Source: Pseudomonas fluorescens (GTDB lineage: Bacteria; Pseudomonadota; Gammaproteobacteria; Pseudomonadales; Pseudomonadaceae). From it: a stretch of DNA of 64,000 nucleotides. The stretch covers positions 57,887 through 121,886 of the forward strand of contig NZ_KZ477999.1 in the NCBI RefSeq assembly GCF_002837185.1, read 5' to 3'. The position numbers and the translations under genes are program-made. The notes under the pieces were generated by a model. The model worked only from the letters and a program-made list of their open reading frames with translations. It did no database searches and had not been told where the DNA came from. This document shows, in pieces, positions 58,228 to 64,000 of this stretch (the stretch's first letter is position 1; each line of letters begins with the position of its first letter).

Positions 58228-59649
58228 TTATTTACGCGACGCGACTTTCGGCACAGACGGCTCCAGGGACTCTCGCTCCCGGTCGAACGCCAGATAGTAC
58301 TTGTTGACGCTATTAACATAGCTGACGCCGCCCATCCCTACCTGCTCCATGGCAATGCGTTCAACCTGAAAGAACCACTGATTGGGGTTGAGCCCCCGGC
58401 GCCTGGCTTCGGTGCGCATGCCCTGCACCCGCTCCGGGCCCATGTTATACGCCGCCAGCACAAAGGCCATGCGTTCACGCTCATTGAGCTTGGGGCTGGC
58501 GAAGAACTTGCGACGGATCATGGCCAGGTAGCGCGCGCCTGCCTGCACATTACTGTCCAGATTCTCGATATTGTTCACGCCCACCCGTTGCGCCGCCGAG
58601 GGCGTGATCTGCATCAAACCGGTAGGGCCACCGCTGTTGCGTGCGCCAGGGTCCAGCGCAGACTCCTTGAAGGCCAGCGCGGCCAGGTTCAACCAGTCCA
58701 TGCCCTGCTCGCGCGCATGCTTTTGCAGGACCGGGCGCAGTTTTTCCAGGCGTTGACGGTCGGCGCGGGCCAACGGGTTGCGCACCTGGTAAAGACGTCG
58801 ATAGATACGCTGGAACGCCACATCCTGATCGGAAGGGGTGTGGTAAGTCTTGAGGAAACGATCGATGCTCGCCCGCAGCATCGAAGCATCCTGGCGCACG
58901 AACCAGTACTCGTCGCCCGGCTCGCTGATGACCACCTGCTTGTCAAAACGCAACTTGGGCAGGATTTTCGACCAGCGCTCGGCAATCGGTTTTTCAACGA
59001 TGGTCAGGTGAAAGATCCCGGCCTGCACCATCTCCAGCACGTCTTCCACCGCCAGGCTCGGGTCGACCCATTCCACCTTGATCGGCGGGCGCTTGTGCAG
59101 GGCCAGTTTCTGGTTGACCTGGCTGATCGCATCGGCCGCCGCACTGCCGGTGGTCAATGCCAGGGTACGGCCCGACAACTGCTCCAACCTGGTAAATCGC
59201 CGCTCACCCTTGACGCCGACCAGCCACAACGGCACGTCGCTGGCGATCGGGTCACTGCTGCTGATCTTGTGCGCGGCCTTCACGTCCAGCAGTTCGCCGG
59301 GGGCCACCAGGTCGCCTTCGCCACGAGCCAGCGCGCCAAGCAACTGGTCCTTGGCCCTGGGAATGATCTTGAGGTTGATCGCCTGCCCATCGCGGGCACG
59401 GCCATTGAGGTATTGCTCGAAAGCACGCAGACGATGGTATTCGACACCGATGGCCTGGCCCTGCACTTCACCTGAGCTGTTACGGCTCTGGTTGACCAAC
59501 ACACGCAGGGTACGACTGGAGCGAATTTCTGCCAGGTCACGGACCTTGCCGGGCTTGGTCACTTCCGGCGGCCCATCCAGACGCGCGACCGCCGCCATGG
59601 GCAGCAGTAACGTCACGCACATCATAAGCAACGCCGAGGGTCGGATCAT
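58228..59649 (-). CDS. mltF: Membrane-bound lytic transglycosylase MltF-type
   Basis: A 473-residue periplasmic enzyme: signal peptide (~1-22; no lipobox), a solute-binding-like (SBP_bac_3) domain (~40-265) and a C-terminal SLT domain with catalytic Glu in LAALAFKESALDP near residue 330, GPTGLMQITP and AYNMGPERV. MltF cleaves peptidoglycan with 1,6-anhydro products; the SBP domain may sense muropeptides. ATG 59649 follows GGAGAG by 4 bp. I recall a paralogue, mltF2, at PA2865, which this gene probably matches. Confidence 0.93.
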   Translation of the reverse strand: MIRPSALLMMCVTLLLPMAAVARLDGPPEVTKPGKVRDLAEIRSSRTLRVLVNQSRNSSGEVQGQAIGVEYHRLRAFEQYLNGRARDGQAINLKIIPRAKDQLLGALARGEGDLVAPGELLDVKAAHKISSSDPIASDVPLWLVGVKGERRFTRLEQLSGRTLALTTGSAAADAISQVNQKLALHKRPPIKVEWVDPSLAVEDVLEMVQAGIFHLTIVEKPIAERWSKILPKLRFDKQVVISEPGDEYWFVRQDASMLRASIDRFLKTYHTPSDQDVAFQRIYRRLYQVRNPLARADRQRLEKLRPVLQKHAREQGMDWLNLAALAFKESALDPGARNSGGPTGLMQITPSAAQRVGVNNIENLDSNVQAGARYLAMIRRKFFASPKLNERERMAFVLAAYNMGPERVQGMRTEARRRGLNPNQWFFQVERIAMEQVGMGGVSYVNSVNKYYLAFDRERESLEPSVPKVASRK

Positions 59650-59885
59650 CCGCTCTCCGGAAAGAATACTGGCCAACGCCTTCGTCAAAAACCAGGTGTT
59701 GGGCGTCAGAAACAGAGCGCTTTATGCGCTGGCAAGGCGTGCAACGGCGACAGGGTGAGAAGCAAAGGGCCCGCCACAATGTCGCTGGCGACGTTCAAAG
59801 ACAGCTATAACGCGTTGTAGTTCTTCGTTTTTCTTATAAATCTACAGCTCTGATATGCTTTCCGGCCGCAGGCGGAGGTAGCACC

Positions 59886-60692
59886 ATGCAACTCATTGAT
59901 ATCGGCGTCAACCTGACCAACCCCAGTTTCGACGAGAGGCACTCGGCCGTTCTCGAGCGGGCCTACGCCGCCGGCGTGCAACAATTGGTGCTCACCGGCA
60001 CCAGTGTCGAAGGCAGCGAGCAGGCCATGGCGCTGTGCACGAGCCTCGATGAAAGTGGGCAACGCCTGTTCAGCACCGCCGGCATCCACCCCCACTCCGC
60101 CAGCACCTGGAGCAGCGACAGCGCCCAGCGTCTACGCGACTTGCTCAACCAAGCGCGTGTGCGTGCCGTCGGCGAGTGCGGACTGGATTTCAACCGGGAC
60201 TTTTCGCCGCGTCCGCAGCAAGAAAAAGTCCTCGAGGAACACCTGGCCCTGGCTGTCGAACTGAAACTGCCAGTGTTCCTTCACGAGCGCGACGCCAACC
60301 AGCGCCTGTTGGAGATCCTCAAGGATTACCGTGACCACGTGCCCGCCGCCGTGGTGCATTGCTTTACTGGCGAACAACAGGCGCTTTTCAGCTACCTCGA
60401 CCTTGATCTGCACATTGGTATCACCGGCTGGATCTGCGATGAGCGGCGTGGGACGCATCTGCACCCATTAGTCAGGGAGATTCCCCGAGGCCGTCTGATG
60501 CTGGAAAGTGATGCGCCCTACCTGCTGCCACGCACGCTGCGCCCCAAGCCGAAGAACGGCCGCAATGAGCCCGCCTTCCTCACCGAAGTACTGCGCGAAG
60601 TTGCCCTGCATCGCCATGAAACGCTGGAAGACCTGGCGACGCACAGTACCGCCTGTGCCCGCGCTTTCTTCGGCTTACCTGCCGTGGCGTGA
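59886..60692 (+). CDS. tatD: TatD-family deoxyribonuclease
   Basis: A 268-residue TIM-barrel metallohydrolase. Metal ligands and catalytic residues lie in MQLIDIGVNLTNPSF, TAGIHPHSAS, VGECGLDFNRDFSP (Glu), VFLHERDANQRL, VVHCFTGE and LMLESDAPYL. TatD acts as a 3'-5' DNA exonuclease in repair and in DNA degradation. ATG 59886 follows GGAGGTAGCACC. It ends 96 bp before the chemotaxis gene. Confidence 0.95.
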   Translation: MQLIDIGVNLTNPSFDERHSAVLERAYAAGVQQLVLTGTSVEGSEQAMALCTSLDESGQRLFSTAGIHPHSASTWSSDSAQRLRDLLNQARVRAVGECGLDFNRDFSPRPQQEKVLEEHLALAVELKLPVFLHERDANQRLLEILKDYRDHVPAAVVHCFTGEQQALFSYLDLDLHIGITGWICDERRGTHLHPLVREIPRGRLMLESDAPYLLPRTLRPKPKNGRNEPAFLTEVLREVALHRHETLEDLATHSTACARAFFGLPAVA

Positions 60693-60787
60693 TGCGGCGC
60701 ATTGACCCATGTCAAAAAGCCTTTCCTGAGCAGCGGCACAATAATGGCACCTTGCCAATGCTGTTTCCGCTATCAGAGAAAACCTCC

Positions 60788-62269
60788 ATGGGTGCCTGGC
60801 TTAGCAATATCTCGCTGAAGTACAAATTCTGGGCCGTCAACGCGGTGGCTTTCATCACTACCCTGCTGCTGGTGCTGTATGCCGTGCAGCTCGAACAACA
60901 GGCCCGCAGCCAGGCGTCCCAGGTTTCGGCCAGGGCCCAGGCGCAGGTGCTCAACGCCTGGCCGACCGACAAGACACTCCCCACTGGCGAGAACTGGCTG
61001 ACCTTTACCGGCGACCAAGCGCCACAACGGGCAGGCCAGGATCTGTCCATCTTGCAAGGCGCCAGCGGCTGGGTCGAACTCAGTCACCTGCCGTTGTTCG
61101 GCGTAAACCCGCTGATAGGCGCAGAGGTCATCCGCCGTGCCGACGGACAACAGGTCGCCGTACTTGCTTACGCGCCAAGCCTGCGCCAAGTGTTCGGCGA
61201 ACGCTTCGTCAACTATGCGGTGGCGGTTGCGATCCTGATGCTCGCGATGCTCGGCGCCTCGCAACTGCTGATCCGCTTCCTGCTCAGCCAGCTCAACACC
61301 CTCAAGGACGTGATGCTGCATGTAGAAAAGAGCGGCGACCTGTCCGCCCGCGTGCCCCTGGCTTGCAAGGATGAAGTCGGGCAGATGGCCAGCGCCTTCA
61401 ATGCCATGCAAGCCGGCTACCAACGGGTGGTCAACACCGTGGCGCGGACCGCCAGGCAATTGGACGAGGGCGCCGCACGCCTGGCCAGCAGCATGAACGA
61501 GGTGCAGCACGGCATGCTCGGCCAGCAGAGCGAGACCGACCAGGCCGCCACGGCGATCAACGAAATGACCGCCACCGTCCACCATATTGCCCAGCACGCC
61601 GGGGCCACCCGCGACCTCTCGCAAACCGCCGACACCCTCGCCGGCAGCGGCCAGGAAGTGGTCACACGCGTGCAACGTTCAATCGCCGGGCTGTCCAGCG
61701 GTGTGCAACAGACCGCTGAGATGATCCAGAAACTCGCCGAAGACAGCCAGAAAATCAACGGTGTGGTCGGGGTGATCCACAGCATCGCCGAACAGACCAA
61801 TTTGCTCGCCCTCAACGCCGCCATCGAAGCTGCCCGCGCTGGCGAAATGGGCCGTGGCTTTGCGGTGGTCGCCGACGAAGTGCGCAACCTGGCCAAACGC
61901 GTGCAGAGCTCCACCGACGAAATCACCCGCATGGTCTCGGCGCTGCAAGCCGGCACCCGCGACGCGGTGGACTTCATGCAGGAAAGCTCGTTCAAGGCCG
62001 ATGACTGCGTGCAGCAGGCCCAGGAAGCCGGCGCCGCGCTCGCCGAAATCACCGGCGCCGTGGCGCAGATGCGCGAGAGCAACACCCAGATTGCGGTGGC
62101 CGCCGAACAGCAGAGCCATGTCGCCGAAGAGATGAACCGCGCCGTGGTGAGCATTCGTGATGTGACCGAGAACACCGTGCAGCAGACCGTCGACTCAGCG
62201 ACCACCAGCAACGAACTGGCGACACTGGCGGGAGAGCTGAGTAAGGCGATTGGGCAGTTGAAGCTGTAG
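60788..62269 (+). CDS. Methyl-accepting chemotaxis protein
   Basis: A 493-residue chemoreceptor. One N-terminal helix (FWAVNAVAFITTLLLVLYAV), a periplasmic ligand domain of about 120 residues (~30-150), a second helix (AVAILMLAMLGASQLLIRFL), HAMP (~180-230) and the signalling domain with the tip IAEQTNLLALNAAIEAARAGE near residue 340 and FAVVADEVRNLAKR. The ligand domain is short and of no obvious type. ATG 60788 (MGAWLSNISLK) is preferred; ATG 60758 has no ribosome-binding site. I recall PA2867 in a similar place. Confidence 0.93.
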   Translation: MGAWLSNISLKYKFWAVNAVAFITTLLLVLYAVQLEQQARSQASQVSARAQAQVLNAWPTDKTLPTGENWLTFTGDQAPQRAGQDLSILQGASGWVELSHLPLFGVNPLIGAEVIRRADGQQVAVLAYAPSLRQVFGERFVNYAVAVAILMLAMLGASQLLIRFLLSQLNTLKDVMLHVEKSGDLSARVPLACKDEVGQMASAFNAMQAGYQRVVNTVARTARQLDEGAARLASSMNEVQHGMLGQQSETDQAATAINEMTATVHHIAQHAGATRDLSQTADTLAGSGQEVVTRVQRSIAGLSSGVQQTAEMIQKLAEDSQKINGVVGVIHSIAEQTNLLALNAAIEAARAGEMGRGFAVVADEVRNLAKRVQSSTDEITRMVSALQAGTRDAVDFMQESSFKADDCVQQAQEAGAALAEITGAVAQMRESNTQIAVAAEQQSHVAEEMNRAVVSIRDVTENTVQQTVDSATTSNELATLAGELSKAIGQLKL

Positions 62270-62425
62270 GACCGATCAGCCCGTAATCCGACTCCTACAG
62301 CCATGTTTCAGAGCACTTGAGGTCAAAACGAAACTTCCTACGCAACTGCCAGATAAGCTCTACTCCCCGGCCCCGCAAACCGCTGCAAAGTCCCTCGCCT
62401 GATTAGTCAGTGCGAAGGAGTGCAG

Positions 62426-62470
62426 ATGGTTTTTTTCGTTAGGGCTCCGGTTGTCGGGGCCGTCTTTTGA
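62426..62470 (+). other. 14-codon ORF with a strong ribosome-binding site before the Rhs gene
   Basis: AAGGAG (62415-62420) lies 5 bp before ATG 62426, the best such site in the area. The ORF reads MVFFVRAPVVGAVF and stops at TGA 62468-62470, which overlaps a TTG (62467) in the Rhs frame. It could be a leader peptide coupled to Rhs translation, or the true N-terminus of the Rhs gene separated by a single-base frameshift. Confidence 0.5.
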
Positions 62471-64000
62471 TTCCGGTGATAGCCAGCTTCGTCCTGGCGC
62501 CCATGGACCCCGAAGCGCCGGATGTTGAACGCGTGCTTGGGGATTTGCGCAATTGCCTGAACACCTTCGACGCGTGGGCCGACAGCTTTTTCAGTGGCTC
62601 GGCACTGGAAGTCGAGCAGGTGTTCAAGGTCGGTGACGACGTCGCACTGGTGGCGCCGATCTCTTCCGACACGCCCAGTCGCACAGTCGCTCAATGCAAG
62701 GCCCAAGGTGGGCTGACCCTGGTGCATCTGTTCGAGAGCACCCGCTTCGTCCCCATCGGCAACACGCCGGTGACGCTGCAAGCCATTGCACCGGACGGCA
62801 CGCCCATTGGCGCGCCGCTGCACCGCACCATCGGCCCCAGCGGCATGCTTGAAGTCCCTGAGTGCACCCGCGATCAGCAGTACCGCATCACCTTCTACCC
62901 CAATGTTTCCAAAGATCACGTCAAGGCGCTGTATGCGTCCTACCAGTCGGTGATTGCCGGCCTGGAAGCGGATCTTCGCCAGCAATGGCGCGAGCGTTTC
63001 GAGCCTCAATGGGCAGACTTTGCCAAAGCCCCACCCTTCAAGCGCAGCGCGAAACAGGGTGCGGCCTTTGCAAGCGGGATTGGCCAGGCGTTTTACAACC
63101 TGTGGGACAACATCACCGAGCTGTACGACCTGTTGGCGAACCTCAAGTCCAACAGCGAGAAGCTGCTGCAGTACCTCTCCCAAGCTGAACTCGATGAACT
63201 GCTGAAACTGGGCAAGGACACACTCGCCCAGGGCTTGCTGGTGCTCAGTGATGAGCCGCTGCTGTTTATCTATTTGTCGGCGGTGGTCAGCTGGATACGC
63301 CTGCTGCCACCGCCCGAGATGTACGAACTGTTGGGTGAGATCACCGGTGAAGTCTTGATCAACCTGCTGCTGATATGGGCTACGCGGGGGATGGGGGTGC
63401 AGCTTCGGTTGGGGGCTCAGGTGTTGAGTTCTATTAAATCCGGCCGGGCGCGGGCGTTATTGGAGTTGCTGGCCAGGCAGGTGCCGGGGCCTGGGTTGGG
63501 GCCGCATGTGGAGACGGCCAAGCCGTTGCTGCTGGGCAGTGCGGCGACGCCGATCAAGGCAGTGCCGGTGGCGCCGTTGCAGGCTGGCGAGCATCTGGTT
63601 TCGAACCCGGTGCCGATGGTGCGTAACAAGACGCAGCGTACGGCGTTGGTGCGCCAGGAGTCGGTGGATGATGTGCCTGCCGTGGCGTCGAACCCGAAGG
63701 GTGATGCGGCGGCTTCTGCGGACAAGACCGTTACCCACGGTTGCCCGGTGTCGATGGTCACTGGCGAGGAACTGTTGACTCTGACCGACGGCGCGCTGGA
63801 CGGGATCTTGCCGTTCGAGTGGACGCGCTTATACCGCACCAGTGCGGTGGAAGTGGACTGCGGGTTGGGGTTTGGCTGGAGCCATGCGCTGGCGCAGCGG
63901 CTTGTGGTTTCAGGCGATTTGGTGGTGTGGACGGACCATGAGAATCGCTCGACCACCCTGCCCTTGCCGACGGCTGCTCGTCCGGCAATTACCAACAGCC
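62467..64000 (+). CDS. Rhs-family protein, N-terminal part (runs off the window)
   Basis: An open frame of at least 511 codons continuing past position 64000. It begins at TTG 62467, GTG 62476 or ATG 62503 (MDPEAPDVERVLG). Upstream in this frame a TAG lies at 62440. Residues ~1-300 include a helical region with a hydrophobic stretch (PLLFIYLSAVVSWIRLLPPP). The last ~90 codons (THGCPVSMVTGEELL, LPFEWTRLYRTS, GLGFGWSHAL) are the DUF6531 domain that starts Rhs YD-repeat shells, whose C-terminal tip is usually a toxin. Codon use is unlike the neighbours, with many GTG/TTG/GGG codons after ~63370. The toxin, immunity gene and any VgrG lie outside. Confidence 0.82.
   Translation, partial: MIPVIASFVLAPMDPEAPDVERVLGDLRNCLNTFDAWADSFFSGSALEVEQVFKVGDDVALVAPISSDTPSRTVAQCKAQGGLTLVHLFESTRFVPIGNTPVTLQAIAPDGTPIGAPLHRTIGPSGMLEVPECTRDQQYRITFYPNVSKDHVKALYASYQSVIAGLEADLRQQWRERFEPQWADFAKAPPFKRSAKQGAAFASGIGQAFYNLWDNITELYDLLANLKSNSEKLLQYLSQAELDELLKLGKDTLAQGLLVLSDEPLLFIYLSAVVSWIRLLPPPEMYELLGEITGEVLINLLLIWATRGMGVQLRLGAQVLSSIKSGRARALLELLARQVPGPGLGPHVETAKPLLLGSAATPIKAVPVAPLQAGEHLVSNPVPMVRNKTQRTALVRQESVDDVPAVASNPKGDAAASADKTVTHGCPVSMVTGEELLTLTDGALDGILPFEWTRLYRTSAVEVDCGLGFGWSHALAQRLVVSGDLVVWTDHENRSTTLPLPTAARPAITNS

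Noticed and set aside
62429..62445. Programmed -1 frameshift at the T-run to join the short ORF to the Rhs frame
   Set aside because: Slipping there leads directly to an in-frame TAG at 62440, so it cannot yield the Rhs protein.

Overview
The window reads as chromosomal DNA from a fluorescent-group Pseudomonas. It is GC-rich and densely coded. Nearly every gene has a close Pseudomonas family member: oprI, cysB, ohr/ohrR, EarP with EF-P, a Roc-type two-component system and a SagS-like hybrid kinase. REP/REPIN palindromes of two types sit between genes: GAGCGAGCTTGCTCGC-type and GGGGGCTTGCCCCC-type. From memory, many gene neighbourhoods match P. aeruginosa blocks around PA3028-PA3045, PA2822-PA2832, PA2840-PA2858 and PA1749-PA1754, joined in a different order. 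That comparison was not computed.

Layout. 1-2 kb holds a FliK-like/FlhB-like pair. 2.1-4.6 kb holds molybdenum-cofactor genes (moeA, moaB, divergent mobA), then a small YgdI-type lipoprotein. 4.9-9.2 kb holds a pseudouridine synthase, a small unknown gene, a glutaredoxin-like protein, an Amt transporter and a three-gene YqjD/YqjE-like membrane-stress operon. 9.4-15.8 kb holds a dGTPase-like gene and a Roc-type locus (receiver-only protein, RocA2-like regulator, RocS2-like BvgS-family kinase). 16-20.9 kb holds msrC, a DUF815 ATPase, sagS, a glutathione peroxidase and msrB. 21-31.8 kb holds alaA, htpX, tpm, a DODA-type dioxygenase, deaD/csdA with a long leader, an enoyl-CoA hydratase, a spermidine-synthase-like gene, a class II DAHP synthase and ycaQ. 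31.8-38.7 kb holds a DUF1127 gene, two LysR regulators, a TauE exporter, ohrR-ohr-esterase and earP-efp. 38.9-45.7 kb holds a GreA/GreB-like gene, cysB, a universal stress protein, a 5'-nucleotidase, a ketopantoate-reductase-like gene, a thioredoxin-fold protein, a PilZ-like protein, a class I DAHP synthase and a GNAT. 46-52.4 kb holds oprI, an L,D-transpeptidase, tesA, the ybbAP-type exporter and greB. 52.4-57.1 kb is the most accessory-looking part: a coiled-coil protein of unknown function divergent from a three-gene ABC system resembling GldA/GldF/GldG. 57-62.3 kb holds small genes, doxX, an MltF-type lytic transglycosylase, tatD and a chemotaxis receptor. The window ends inside an Rhs-family gene.

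Two themes recur. One is oxidative and thiol stress: MsrC, MsrB, glutathione peroxidase, Ohr/OhrR, and glutaredoxin- and thioredoxin-like proteins. The other is surface and biofilm signalling: the Roc2-type system, the SagS-type kinase and the PilZ-like protein.

Best leads for something new: (i) the Gld-like ABC island with an altered ABC signature and a divergent coiled-coil partner; (ii) the Roc2-type locus, where the HPt histidine of the sensor kinase is replaced by glutamine and a receiver-only protein occupies the place of a RocR-type protein without its EAL domain; (iii) the unusual start of the Rhs gene, with a 14-codon ORF behind a strong ribosome-binding site. I saw no CRISPR array, tRNA, rRNA, prophage or insertion sequence.
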